64,000 nt of DNA from positions 496,001-560,000 of the forward strand of contig NZ_JAQFII010000001.1 in the NCBI RefSeq assembly GCF_029504575.1. Direction: 5' to 3'. Positions 1-8,569 of the stretch are shown piece by piece (the first letter of the stretch is position 1; each line of letters starts with the position of its first letter). Origin of the DNA: Streptomyces sp. SPB162 (lineage in GTDB: Bacteria > Actinomycetota > Actinomycetes > Streptomycetales > Streptomycetaceae). Position numbers and translations under genes: made by a program. The notes under the pieces were generated by a model that saw only the letters and a list, made by a program, of their open reading frames with translations, did not search any database and had not been told where the DNA came from.

Positions 1-91
1 GGGGCTGCCCCGGCTCTTCGACGGCCTGACGGCGCGCTCCGGCCGACTGATGTTCGGCCGGGCGATCACCGGACTGCTCGCGGAGGCATGA
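1..91 (+). CDS. C-terminal end of an unidentified protein (partial)
   Basis: An open frame enters from the left edge and stops at TGA 89-91. Only 29 residues are visible (ending RAITGLLAEA), which is too few to identify a family. The stop lies 55 bases before the ribokinase start on the same strand, so the two could be co-transcribed. The upstream sequence is needed to name it. Confidence 0.5.
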   Translation, partial: GLPRLFDGLTARSGRLMFGRAITGLLAEA

Positions 92-146
92 CCGGCGCGC
101 CGGGGCCACCCGGTCGCGTCGACGACAAGGACGGCGGAGAGCGGCG

Positions 147-1100
147 ATGGACGAACGACTGGTCGTGGTCGGCAGCCTCAACATGGACCTGTCGGTCACG
201 GTGCCCCGTCTCCCCGGGCCGGGCGAGACGGTCTCCGGCGCCGACGTCGTGCGCGGGCCCGGCGGAAAGGGCGGAAACCAGGCGGTCGCCGCGGCGCGCC
301 TGGGCGCACGGGTCCGCATGGTCGGGCTGCTCGGGGATGACGCCCACGGCGGGGAACTGCGGGCCGCCCTGGTGGCGGAGGGCATCGACGACGGCGCGGT
401 GGGCACCCTTCCCGGCGCCGCTTCCGGACTGGCGCTGATCGTGGTGCAGGACGACGGCGAGAACACCATCACCCTCTCCCCCGGCGCCAACGACCGCCTC
501 GACGAGAGCATGCTGCGGGCCCTCACCGACGGGACCGTCGCCAACCGCGCCGACACCGTCCTGCTCCAACTCGAGGTGCCGCTGCCCACCGTGCTGGCCG
601 CGGCCCGCGAGGCCCGCGCCGCGGGGGCGCTGACCGTGCTCAACGCCGCTCCGCTGCCCGCCCCCGGGCCGTTGCTGACCGAGCTGTTGCGGGAGGTCGA
701 CGTCCTCGTCGTCAACGAGACCGAGGCGGCCGGACTGCTGCGCCTGCCTGACGTATCCTCCGTGGCCCGGGACGAGAGCTGGACGGCACGCGCGGAGCGG
801 CTGCGCCTGCTGGGACCGGGGACCGTCGTGGTCACCCTGGGCGCCGCCGGCGCGGCGGCCGCCGATGGCCGTTGCCGACTCACCGAACCGGGGTTCCCCA
901 TCGACGCGATGGACACCGTCGGCGCCGGTGACGCCTTCTGCGCCCAACTCGCCCTCGCTCTCGGTCCGGGCCGCCCGCTCGCACCCGCCCTCCGCAGGGC
1001 CTGCGCGGCCGGCGCCGTCGCCGCCACCCGGCGCGGCGCACAGCAGGCGCTGCCCACCCGGGCCGAGGTCGACGCGCTGGTTTCGCGGGATCCCGTGTGA
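147..1100 (+). CDS. rbsK: Ribokinase (PfkB family)
   Basis: Cytoplasmic sugar kinase that would phosphorylate D-ribose to ribose-5-phosphate with ATP. The 317-residue protein has the two PfkB signatures: the N-terminal GGKGGNQA at residues 39-46 and the C-terminal DTVGAGDAF at 256-264, with D262 as the expected catalytic base. Length is normal for ribokinases (about 300). A GGAG ribosome site lies about 10 bases before the ATG. No ribose transporter or LacI regulator is visible in the window, so the exact sugar is inferred from the ribokinase-like N-terminus (VVVGSLNMDL). Other PfkB sugar kinases are possible. Confidence 0.85.
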   Translation: MDERLVVVGSLNMDLSVTVPRLPGPGETVSGADVVRGPGGKGGNQAVAAARLGARVRMVGLLGDDAHGGELRAALVAEGIDDGAVGTLPGAASGLALIVVQDDGENTITLSPGANDRLDESMLRALTDGTVANRADTVLLQLEVPLPTVLAAAREARAAGALTVLNAAPLPAPGPLLTELLREVDVLVVNETEAAGLLRLPDVSSVARDESWTARAERLRLLGPGTVVVTLGAAGAAAADGRCRLTEPGFPIDAMDTVGAGDAFCAQLALALGPGRPLAPALRRACAAGAVAATRRGAQQALPTRAEVDALVSRDPV

Positions 1101-1124
1101 TCGCGGTTCAGGGGAAACGGTCTC

Positions 1125-1284
1125 GTGCTCTGGCCGGAAGGGTTTGCCTGGTGCGCGGCGTCCGGCACGGTGCGTCGCACGGCGGAGGATCGTCCTCGTA
1201 CCGGGCGTACTCGGACGACTCCGACAACGCAGCGACGTACCGTGCCGGGTGTCGCGAACCGGTGAACCTTTCCGGCCAGAGCAC
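1125..1284 (+). repeat. Dispersed intergenic repeat, copy A
   Basis: 160-bp element bounded by a 20-bp inverted repeat (1125-1144 and 1265-1284, 19 of 20 matching). Its core (about 1151-1257) is clearly related to copies B (26026-26203), C (27398-27605) and D (53168-53349). The terminal arms differ from those of B and D. It starts 25 bases after the ribokinase stop and lies in the same orientation as that gene. Confidence 0.75.
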
Positions 1285-1324
1285 TAGCCTGAGGCGGGTC
1301 GGTGTTCCCGAACGAAGGAAGAAC

Positions 1325-1945
1325 ATGAACGGCGCGACCCGATTCGCCGGTGTCTCCCCGACCACGCTCGCCGACATACTCGGGCGTGAGCAGGTCATGG
1401 ACATCGGCATCCGCCCCCTGTGGCCCTCCCCCCGAGTCGCCGGCCCGGCCTTCACCGTGCGGTGCCCGCCCGGTGACAACCTGATGCTGCACGCGGCCAT
1501 CCACCGTGCCGAGCCCGGCTCGGTCATCGTCGTCGAATCCGGGGACGTGGACTACGCGCTCGCCGGCGGAAACGTCTGCGCGGTGGCTCAGCGCCGGGGC
1601 ATCGCGGCGTTCGTGGTCGACGGCGTGATCCGCGACCTCGCCGAGGTGCGCGAGATGGGTTTCCCCGTCTTCGCCAGGGGCGTGATCCCCATCCCGGGAA
1701 CCAAGACCGCGGTCGAGCCGCTGGGCGCCCCGGTGCGGTGCGGCGGCGTGCTGGTGAGCGCCGGGGACGTGGTGGTCGCCGACGAGGAGGGCATCGTCGT
1801 CACTCCCGCCGCCCGTCAGCAGCAGGTGCTCTTCGACGCCCTCGCGAAGGCGGCCAAGGAGGCCGGTGAGTCACTCGATGACTGGGAGGCCGCGCACCGT
1901 GCCCGCATCGACGGGACGCTGGCCGAGCACGGCTTCGCCCCCTGA
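1325..1945 (+). CDS. RraA-like / HMG-CHA aldolase family protein
   Basis: 206-residue member of the RraA-like superfamily, which holds 4-carboxy-4-hydroxy-2-oxoadipate/HMG aldolases, oxaloacetate decarboxylases and the RNase E inhibitor RraA. The aldolase signature G-x20-R-D-x2-E is present as G82...R103-D104-xx-E107, which favours a metal-dependent aldolase or decarboxylase over a pure RNase E regulator. The C-terminal block SAGDVVVADEEGIVV is typical. I chose the ATG at 1325 over longer in-frame starts because GAAGGAAG sits just upstream and the longer version would run through the repeat. No aromatic-degradation genes flank it, so the substrate is unknown. Confidence 0.8.
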   Translation: MNGATRFAGVSPTTLADILGREQVMDIGIRPLWPSPRVAGPAFTVRCPPGDNLMLHAAIHRAEPGSVIVVESGDVDYALAGGNVCAVAQRRGIAAFVVDGVIRDLAEVREMGFPVFARGVIPIPGTKTAVEPLGAPVRCGGVLVSAGDVVVADEEGIVVTPAARQQQVLFDALAKAAKEAGESLDDWEAAHRARIDGTLAEHGFAP

Positions 1946-1959
1946 CCCGACCCGTCGGC

Positions 1960-2352
1960 TCAGGGGGCTTCGTGCCGCCGCGCGCCGGGGAAGGTCCGGT
2001 CCGGTTGGCGGGTGCGGTGCCTGCGGTTCCAGTGCGGGCGGTGGACGGTGGCGACGGCGGCTCGGCGCGTCAGAGCTCCGAGAGCGATCAGCGTCACCGT
2101 CCAGGTGCCGACGAAGGTGTAGATCAGGACCGGTGCGTCCGCCCGTACCGCTTCGATCAGCAGGACCAGCGATCCTGCGGCCAGACAGCTCACGAGCGCC
2201 ACCAGCCAGCGGACCGGTGTACGCCGCGACCGTCGTAGGGCGGCGGCGGTCCAGCCGGCCAGTCTGCGCAGCAGCCGGCCCTCCCGGCGGAAGTTGACTT
2301 CCATGCCGGCGAGGATCCGGCGCTCTTCGTCGGTGAGTTCTACAGCGTCCAT
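1960..2352 (-). CDS. DUF3040-like membrane protein
   Basis: 130-residue protein. It begins MDAVELTDEERRILAGME, which resembles the charged N-terminal helix of actinobacterial DUF3040 proteins, and then has two hydrophobic helices (about residues 50-70 and 77-98) followed by a basic tail. The start is set by GGAG eight bases before the ATG (2352-2350). The frame stays open further upstream, but that part is Pro/Arg-rich and looks non-coding. Function unknown; DUF3040 proteins are small membrane proteins of unknown role. Confidence 0.7.
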   Translation of the reverse strand: MDAVELTDEERRILAGMEVNFRREGRLLRRLAGWTAAALRRSRRTPVRWLVALVSCLAAGSLVLLIEAVRADAPVLIYTFVGTWTVTLIALGALTRRAAVATVHRPHWNRRHRTRQPDRTFPGARRHEAP

Positions 2353-2724
2353 GGGCCATCTCCGCGATGTCTGGCCCCCAGGGCGGAGGCCGCCTCCTGC
2401 GCTTTGCGTCAACGCCGGCCGCGCTCGCGGCCGGAAGTGGCGCCGTACTCCGCACCTTGCCGTCGCACACCTCGTGATGGCAGGTTCTCCGGCCGGTTCA
2501 GCTTCGCGCGGGGGCGAAGGTCCGCCGGCCGGCCGGAGAACTCTGTACTGAAGCCGCTTCCCCCACCAACGGACGGCAAACGCGCGGGACATGAGAGTAC
2601 TCCCGCGGTCCACGGGGACCCGAGCCCACCCCGACGCACCGCGGACCGGCTCGTGGCACGCCAGGGATCCCCTGGCGTGCCACGAGCCGGTCCACGGCGG
2701 ACGGGTGGGAGAGCGGGCGGGCGG
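2353..2724. other. Gene-free interval with terminator
   Basis: About 370 bases between the DUF3040 gene start and the ferritin-like stop. It contains several GC-rich short inverted repeats and the strong hairpin annotated at 2643-2693. I see no convincing coding sequence; open frames here are GC-skew artefacts. Confidence 0.6.
2643..2693 (-). terminator. Perfect 24-bp stem hairpin
   Basis: A 24-bp perfect inverted repeat (2643-2666 and 2670-2693) with a 3-base loop ATC lies about 30 bases beyond the stop of the ferritin-like gene. There is no T tract, as is usual for Streptomyces terminators. The most likely role is terminator of that gene. Confidence 0.8.
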
Positions 2725-3273
2725 TCAGAGCCCCGGCTGGGTCTGGGGGATGCGTTCCAGCAGTCCGCGCAGGTCGTCCGCGTGCTCCTCCTCCTGCGAG
2801 AGGAGGTCCTCGAACACCCGCCGGGTGGTCGGGTCACCGTCACCGAGCCACTTGGCGATCTCGGTGTAGGAGGCGATGGCGACCCGTTCCGCCACCAGGT
2901 CCTCCTTGATCATGTCGATCAGGTCGAGGCTCTCGTCGTACTGGGCGTGCGACCGCTTGGTGAGGGTGTCCGGATTGAAGTCCGGCTCCCCGCCCAACTG
3001 GACGATCCGCTTCGCCAGCTTGTCCGCGTGCTCCTGCTCCTCCCCCGCGTGCTCGAGGAACTCGGCCGCGACGGGCTCGGAGTACAGGCCGCCGGCCGTG
3101 TAGTAGTGGCGCTTGTAACGCAGCACGCACACGAGCTCGGTGGCCAGCGCCTCGTTCAGCACCTGAAGGACCCTGTCCAGGTCCGCGCCGTACGCGTCGG
3201 TCACCGGACCCTTCTCCATCTCCAGGCGCGCCCGGCTCCGGAGCGTTTCGATGTCGGTCAGGAACTCCGCCAT
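2725..3273 (-). CDS. Ferritin-like (bacterioferritin-type) protein
   Basis: 182-residue four-helix ferritin-like protein, probably for iron oxidation/storage or DNA protection. Candidate di-iron ligands lie in helix order: E46 (ALATELVC), E79/E81-H82 (EEQEHADK), E129 (DLVAER) and E162-H164 (EEEHADDL). This is the usual spacing of two ExxH-type pairs. It is somewhat longer than classical bacterioferritin (about 160) and I see no obvious haem methionine. Start chosen at MAEFLTDIET; the longer frame adds a low-complexity N-terminus. It appears monocistronic, with a strong hairpin downstream. Confidence 0.82.
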   Translation of the reverse strand: MAEFLTDIETLRSRARLEMEKGPVTDAYGADLDRVLQVLNEALATELVCVLRYKRHYYTAGGLYSEPVAAEFLEHAGEEQEHADKLAKRIVQLGGEPDFNPDTLTKRSHAQYDESLDLIDMIKEDLVAERVAIASYTEIAKWLGDGDPTTRRVFEDLLSQEEEHADDLRGLLERIPQTQPGL

Positions 3274-3417
3274 GTCGTAACTACCGTCCTTCGTGATCTG
3301 CGGCCAAGACGAACGGGAGACCCGTCCACGCGCTGCGCGTACCCGGCCGTTCCCCCTCGTACGCCCGCCACTGCCGCCCATCAGCCGCCCGGCCCCGCCG
3401 CATCCGGTGCCGGAAGG

Positions 3418-3756
3418 TCATTCGGCGCGGTCCCGCACCGCGCCGCTGAACCAGACGCAGGTGTCCCCCGGCACCAGCTCCGAGCCGGAAGGACCGGACG
3501 CGAGCGGTCCGCTGCCGAGCAGGACGGCACTGCCGGAGGGCAGTGCCACGAGCGCCGGGGAGAGGTTCACCAGGCAGCGGAAACCGCCCTCCCGCGCGAA
3601 GGAGACGACTCCGTCACCGGCCGCCGTCCATTCCAGTGTCTCCGCCAGTCCGGTCAGCCGCTCCGGGCGCAGTGCGAGCCCGGCCCGGTAGAGCGCCGGC
3701 GTCGAATCCGAGTCGGCGTCCTGCGCCTCGGCGGTGAGGTGCTCCCGCTCGCCCTG
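3418..3756 (-). pseudogene. C-terminal remnant of a GH13 alpha-glucosidase
   Basis: On the minus strand about 110 codons read like the C-terminal beta-domain of alpha-glucosidase/oligo-1,6-glucosidase. Seen features include ALYRAGLALRPE (the family's LYRxxLxLRR segment), then FRCLVNLSPALVALPSG and LVPGDTCVWF near the end. The similarity starts abruptly around 3750. Upstream is the 5' end of the divergent YihY gene, so the (beta/alpha)8 catalytic domain is absent. No start codon or ribosome site belongs to it. It is probably left over from a deletion. The family assignment is from recognition of the pattern and was not searched. Confidence 0.7.
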
Positions 3757-3804
3757 GGCCGCCGTTGCCCGTGCACATGGGCGGGTACGGGGTAGCAGAC
3801 CTAC

Positions 3805-4644
3805 ATGGGATCGGAGTCGGCTCCCGCGACCCGCCGCTCGGCGCACTCCGGCTCGGACGAGCGCCCGCCCGGCCGGGGGCCGAAGCTTGTGCGGGTGGCG
3901 CGCAGGACGTGGCGGCGGGGCGTCGAGATCGAGTTGATGCACCGGTCGATGGGCTTCGCCGCACTCGGCCTGGTGACGCTGATTCCGCTGCTGATCGTCG
4001 TGGCGGCGGCTCTCGGGCACAACGGCCCGGGGTTCGTGGCGTGGGTGCGGGACGCGCTCGGGGTGCGGGGCAGCTCCGCGCAGGCGGTGGAGAGCCTGTT
4101 CGGCTCCCCGGCGCGAGTGCTGAGTACGACGACCGCACTCAGCCTCGCGTCCCTGGCGGTCTTCGGGCTGTCCTTCATCGCCGCGATCCAGACCACCTAC
4201 GAGCGCATCTGGGACCTGCCGTCCGCGCCCTGGCACGCCACCTGGCGGCGGGCGCTGGCGCTCGCCGTCCTGGTCGGCTACCTGCTGACGGCCGAGTACT
4301 CCGACCACGTCCAGGAGGGCACACCGCTGCAGCCCTTCGTCGGCATCCTGGTGACGGGAGGCGGGGGCGTGGCGTTCTTCTGGTGGATCCAGCACTTCCT
4401 GCTCTGCGGCCGCGTCGGTAAGCGGCTCCTGCTGCCCGGCGCCCTGCTGACCGTGGCCGGCCTGGTGGGGCTCCGGTTCTTCTCGGTCACCGTCTTCTCA
4501 CCGCTGATCGTCAGCAGCGCGGTCTCCTACGGACCCATCGGAACCGTCCTGATCGTGCAGTCCTGGCTGATCGGCATCGGATTTGTCATCTATGCGGGAG
4601 CTCTGGCGGGGCAGGGGTTGTACGAGCGCAAACGTCCCCAGTGA
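3805..4644 (+). CDS. YihY/BrkB family inner-membrane protein
   Basis: 279-residue polytopic membrane protein of the YihY/YhjD/BrkB family (once called RNase BN). Five to six hydrophobic segments lie between about residues 50 and 270. The family feature GFAALGLVTLIPLLIVVAA and the C-terminal GPIGTVLIVQSWLIGIGFVIYAG region are visible. The cytoplasmic N-terminus (about 45 residues) is basic. The molecular role of the family is unsettled; transport or envelope functions have been proposed. The ribosome site is weak (GGGGTAG). It is followed after 37 bases by a small gene on the same strand. Confidence 0.8.
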   Translation: MGSESAPATRRSAHSGSDERPPGRGPKLVRVARRTWRRGVEIELMHRSMGFAALGLVTLIPLLIVVAAALGHNGPGFVAWVRDALGVRGSSAQAVESLFGSPARVLSTTTALSLASLAVFGLSFIAAIQTTYERIWDLPSAPWHATWRRALALAVLVGYLLTAEYSDHVQEGTPLQPFVGILVTGGGGVAFFWWIQHFLLCGRVGKRLLLPGALLTVAGLVGLRFFSVTVFSPLIVSSAVSYGPIGTVLIVQSWLIGIGFVIYAGALAGQGLYERKRPQ

Positions 4645-4681
4645 CGTGACGCGCGACCATACGACCGCCTGGGAGGCGACA

Positions 4682-5002
4682 GTGGAGCGTTGGCAGTACG
4701 GCTTTCTGTACATCGGGTACTACGGACCCCAGGGGGCGGAGAAGGTCTACGAGCTGGTGGTCACCAGCGCGGGCGCGGAGATCGTCGCCCTGGAGGACTC
4801 GACGCTCCAGACGCCCGCTCTGATCCTGGCCCGGCTCGACCGGCTGGGCGGCGAGGGCTGGCTGCTGGAGGCGCGTGGCGAGGCCGAGTACAACGCGAAA
4901 GGCATGGCGCCCGCCTGGATGCTCGACAAGGTCAGGGAACTGGACCCCGCGGGCCACATGGGCACGTACTCCATCTACACGATGCGGCGGCTGCTCGGCT
5001 GA
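4682..5002 (+). CDS. Small conserved-looking protein, function unknown
   Basis: 106 residues from GTG 4682, six bases after GGGAGG, which decides the start. The sequence (WQYGFLYIGYYGP near the N-terminus, LGGEGWLLEA in the middle, YTMRRLLG at the end) recalls DUF4177-like small domains, where a GxxGWE segment precedes a terminal beta strand, but the match is loose. It has no membrane segment and is probably cytoplasmic. The stop codon lies inside a perfect palindrome shared with the convergent MFS gene. Confidence 0.65.
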   Translation: MERWQYGFLYIGYYGPQGAEKVYELVVTSAGAEIVALEDSTLQTPALILARLDRLGGEGWLLEARGEAEYNAKGMAPAWMLDKVRELDPAGHMGTYSIYTMRRLLG

Positions 5003-5015
5003 CGGCCGTCAGCCG
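4996..5015. terminator. 20-bp perfect palindrome covering both convergent stops
   Basis: The sequence 4996-5015 is identical to its reverse complement. It contains the TGA of the plus-strand small gene (5000-5002) and the TGA of the minus-strand MFS gene (5009-5011). A shared bidirectional terminator is the simplest reading. Confidence 0.65.
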
Positions 5016-6572
5016 TTGTCGCACTCGCGGGCGGTCAGCGGCGGGCCGTCCACCGCGCAGTGCATACGCGGCGCGGGCGGCCCCTCGCCCCGGGGAGCCG
5101 CCGGCGCTTCGGCCGGCCGCGGGGGTGTGTTCCGGATCGTGGCGGCGGCCAGGGCGGCGCCCGCCGCCAGCAGGGACGCGGCGATGACCAGCGAGACGTG
5201 GAATCCGTGTGAAAACGCCTCGGGGTCGTCGTAGCTGCGGCCGGACAGGCCGGCGACGGCCGGCAGCGCGGCGACGGCGATGAGGCCGGCCGCGCGGGCG
5301 ACGGCGTTGTTGACCCCCGACGCCACACCGGCGTGCTCGGCGCCGACGGCGTCCAGGACCGTGGCGGTGAGCGGGGCGACCAGGACGGCCAGGCCGAAGC
5401 CCAGCACGACAACGGCGGGCAGCACGTCCCGGACGTAGTCGGCGCCCGGCCCGACGCGGAACATCAGCAGGACCGCGCCCGCGCAGATCAGCGGTCCGAC
5501 CGTCATGGGCAGCCGGGGCCCGATGCGCTGCGACAGCCGGCCGAAGCGCGCGGAGAGCAGCAGCATCATGATCGTGATCGGCAGCATCGCCGTCCCGGCG
5601 GCGAGCGGCGAGAAACCCGCGACGACCTGCAGCTGGACGGCGAGCAGGAAGAACACTCCGCCGAAGGCTCCGTAGACGGCGAACGTGACGCCGTTCGCGG
5701 CGCTGAACTGGCGGACGGAGAACATGCTCAACGGCAGCATCGGGTGTTCCTGGCGGGCCTCCGCGACGAGGAAGCCCGCCAGCGCGGCCACCCCCAGCAC
5801 GCCGCTGACGAGCACCGTCGCCGACCCGGCGCCGTGCTCGGGGGCCGCGATGATCGCGTAGGTGACGCCCGCCAGTCCGGCACAGCTCAGGGCCGCGCCC
5901 AGCACGTCGATCCGTCCGGCGGCCGCCGGATCGCGGGTCTCGGGTACGTGCCGCCGCGAGATGAGGACGACGACGACGGCGAGCGGGGCGTTGATGAGGA
6001 ACACCCAGCGCCAGGAGGCCGCCTGCACGAGCCAGCCGCCGAGGAACGGGCCGACCGCGGTCGCGACGCCGCCGAAGGCGGACCACGCGCCGATCGCCCG
6101 TGCCCGGTCGTCCGGGTGGAAGGACGCCTGGATCATGGCCAGGCTGCCGGGCATCAGCAGCGCTCCCCCGACGCCCTGCAGGGCCCTGGCGGCCAGCAGC
6201 CAGCCGGCCGAGGGCGCCAGCCCGCAGAGCAGTGACGCGGCGGCGAACCACAGGACGCCGACGTTGAAGATCCGGCGCCGGGCCGTACCGGTCGCCCAGC
6301 GCTCCGCCCAGCAGGATGAGCGAGGCCAGCGCGACGGTGTACGCGGTCACCGCCCACTGCAGGGTGCCGAATCCGGCACCGAAGTCCCGGCCGATCGCGG
6401 GCAGGGCGATGTTGACGACGGTGGCGTCGATCCCGGCCAGCGCCGACCCGAGGATGGAGGCCGCCAGCACCCACCGTCCGGCGGCCGACGCGACGTGGAT
6501 CTCCCCGGCTCCGCCCGCCTGCCGTCCCGCCTCGCGCGGTTCGCGCCGGGCCGCCTGCGACTTCGAGAACAT
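5009..6572 (-). pseudogene. DHA2-type MFS drug exporter with a frameshift
   Basis: The coding sequence reads as a QacA/EmrB-like 14-helix proton antiporter. The N-terminal part, from MFSKSQAARR to LLGGALGDRYG, is in one frame. The rest (RRIFNVGVLWFAA onward, through SLAMIQASFHPDDRARAIG and DFYxxxR-type loops to the C-terminus) is in another. The two join if one base is removed from the GGG run at 6280-6282, which restores the A-loop signature GDRYGRRR. The gene is therefore either inactivated or affected by a one-base sequencing error; all other parts look intact. No TetR regulator is adjacent. Substrate unknown. Confidence 0.8.
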
Positions 6573-6692
6573 GCGCGCCTACCGTCCTGATCCGAGCGGC
6601 CGGGACCGCCGGGGGCCCGGCCGGCACGACTCACGCTAGGCGCGCCGATCTCCGACGGCAAGCGGTCCGAAGCGCCTCGACTCCCCCGCGCG

Positions 6693-7073
6693 TCAGACGT
6701 CGATGTCCCGCAGGCGCTCCATCTCCCGCCGGTCCCGCTTGGTCGGGCGGCCCGTGCCGCGGTCGCGGCGGCCGATCGCCAGGATGTCCTCACGGGCGGG
6801 CGGCGGCGGGCTGTTGTCGACGAAGCACTCCGCGGCGATCGGCGCCCCGACGCGCTTGCGCACGATGCGCGAGACGATCACGATCCGCTCGGCACCCTCC
6901 CCGCGCAGCCGGACCTCGTCCCCCGACCGTACGGTCTGGGCCGGTTTCGCCCGCTCGCCGTTGACCCTGACGTGGCCGGCGCGGCACGCCGCGGCGGCCA
7001 TCGACCGGGTCTTCGTCAGCCGTACGGACCAGATCCAACTGTCGACCCGTACGGTCCCCTCGTCTGCAGCCAT
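6693..7073 (-). CDS. S4-domain RNA-binding protein (Hsp15-like)
   Basis: 126-residue protein with an S4 RNA-binding domain at residues 8-70. RVDSWIWSVRLTKTRSMAAAACRAG is split by the usual VRVNG turn (KPAQTVRSGDEVRL), followed by a basic C-terminal tail. The architecture matches heat-shock protein 15 (HslR), which in E. coli binds stalled 50S subunits carrying nascent peptide. Length (126) is close to HslR (about 133). It lies between two unrelated genes and appears monocistronic. Confidence 0.82.
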   Translation of the reverse strand: MAADEGTVRVDSWIWSVRLTKTRSMAAAACRAGHVRVNGERAKPAQTVRSGDEVRLRGEGAERIVIVSRIVRKRVGAPIAAECFVDNSPPPPAREDILAIGRRDRGTGRPTKRDRREMERLRDIDV

Positions 7074-7110
7074 GACACGACCTTAAACCGGGGGCCGGCC
7101 CCGGACGGTG

Positions 7111-8439
7111 TCAGTTTCCGCCGACGGCCCCGCTCTCCAGGGGCGCCGGGCGCGGTCCGGCTCGGTGGCCGTCCGAGAGGGCGGCCCGGCGGGGCGGGAT
7201 CGCCGCGCGCCACAGCCGCACGCACGACAGCACCGTCGCCGCCGCCAGCAGGCTGTTGCGCGCCGCCAGGACGGCGACGCCCTGCCAGGAACTGTTCAGC
7301 ACCGCGCCGAAGAACAGCGGGAAGTCCACGGAGGTGACGGCGGTGGCGAGGAGCAGCAGCACCGCCACCGGGCGCTGCGTGGTGCCGCGCACCGTCAGGC
7401 ACACCGCGGACAGGGCGATCAGCCAGATCAGGTACTGCGGGCTGATCACCCGGCTGGTGGAGGTGAACAGCAGCACCGCCGTCAGGGCCGCGTCATACAC
7501 GGTGGCCTCGCTCCAGACGCGGGCGCGCCAGCGCCACAGCAGCAGCCATCCGAACGCCACCGCGGTCAGCAGCAGGGAGCCGCGGGCGACGGTGGAGACG
7601 TACGGGCCGAGGAACTCGAAGGAGCCGTAGTGCAGCCTGACGTGCCCCGGCCAGCCGCCCAGCCGGGCCAGGTGCAGCAGGGTGCCGCCCATCGACTCGA
7701 CCTCCACACCCCGGTTGCCCTGCGAGGACAGGAAGCCGAACGTCCCGCGGAAGCCGACCGCCAGGATCGCCAGCAGGACCGCCGCGGACGCCAGCACCGC
7801 GCTCCAGGCCTGGCGGGTGGACCGGCCCCTGGGGGTGCCGAGCACGACCAGCGCCGGCCACACCTTGATCATCGCCGCGATCCCGGCGAGGGCGCCGCCG
7901 AGCCACGGCCGCCGGTCGATCACCAGGAGGGAAACGACGGCCAGCGCGGCGACCGCCACGTCGAACCGTGCGAAGGGCAGGGCGAGCAGCAGGGGCAGGC
8001 CGCCCGCCCACAGCCAGGCACCGGCCGCGCTGCCGCGCCCGCCGCGCGCGGCACGTACCAGGACCAGCACCACCACGGCGTCGGCCAGCACCATCAACGC
8101 GACGAAGCCCTGCAGGTACGACATCAGGGGCAGCAGGGCGGGGGCGAGCATGAGCAGCCCCGCGCCCGGCGGGTACTGCCAGGTGACGTCCCCGGTCGGG
8201 AACGATCCGGCCTCCAGCTCGCCGGCCCAGCGCGCGTACAGCCGGTGCACCTCCGAGGCGATGTCCCCGTGTCCGGTGCGCAGCATGGCCAGCATCACCA
8301 GCCGCGAGGCCACCCAGTACACCGCCAGTGGCCACCAGCGGGACCGGCTGCCGTCAGCGGCGCCGCCTGCCCCGCACGCGCATCCCGTGCACCCGGCCTC
8401 ACCGCACGACGCCACCCGAACCTCCACCGTCCACGTCAC
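7111..8439 (-). CDS. GT87 family integral-membrane glycosyltransferase
   Basis: 442-residue polytopic protein with about ten hydrophobic helices. It resembles DUF2029/GT87 polyprenol-phosphate-dependent mannosyltransferases. The tract GDVTWQYPPGAGLLMLAPAL and the helix end SRVISPQYLIWL are characteristic of this GT-C fold group. The N-terminus has an unusual Cys-rich stretch (CGEAGCTGCACG) before the first helix, so the real start could be slightly downstream. It probably transfers a sugar from a lipid-phosphate donor outside the membrane; acceptor unknown. A GT1 glycosyltransferase follows at 8570-9724 on the same strand. Confidence 0.78.
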   Translation of the reverse strand: MTWTVEVRVASCGEAGCTGCACGAGGAADGSRSRWWPLAVYWVASRLVMLAMLRTGHGDIASEVHRLYARWAGELEAGSFPTGDVTWQYPPGAGLLMLAPALLPLMSYLQGFVALMVLADAVVVLVLVRAARGGRGSAAGAWLWAGGLPLLLALPFARFDVAVAALAVVSLLVIDRRPWLGGALAGIAAMIKVWPALVVLGTPRGRSTRQAWSAVLASAAVLLAILAVGFRGTFGFLSSQGNRGVEVESMGGTLLHLARLGGWPGHVRLHYGSFEFLGPYVSTVARGSLLLTAVAFGWLLLWRWRARVWSEATVYDAALTAVLLFTSTSRVISPQYLIWLIALSAVCLTVRGTTQRPVAVLLLLATAVTSVDFPLFFGAVLNSSWQGVAVLAARNSLLAAATVLSCVRLWRAAIPPRRAALSDGHRAGPRPAPLESGAVGGN

Positions 8440-8569
8440 CCGCCGACCACACCACCCCTGACGCTAAAACACTGGAAACCCGACAAATTGACCAACACGC
8501 AGAAACGTTCACCAAAGCTCAGGTCGGCCGAACCGGTCGGTGCTCGACCGGGTCTTCGGAAGCGCTCGG

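Noticed and set aside
1097..1324. N-terminal extension of the RraA-like protein
   Set aside because: The extra 76 codons translate repeat copy A; a good ribosome site precedes the internal ATG at 1325.
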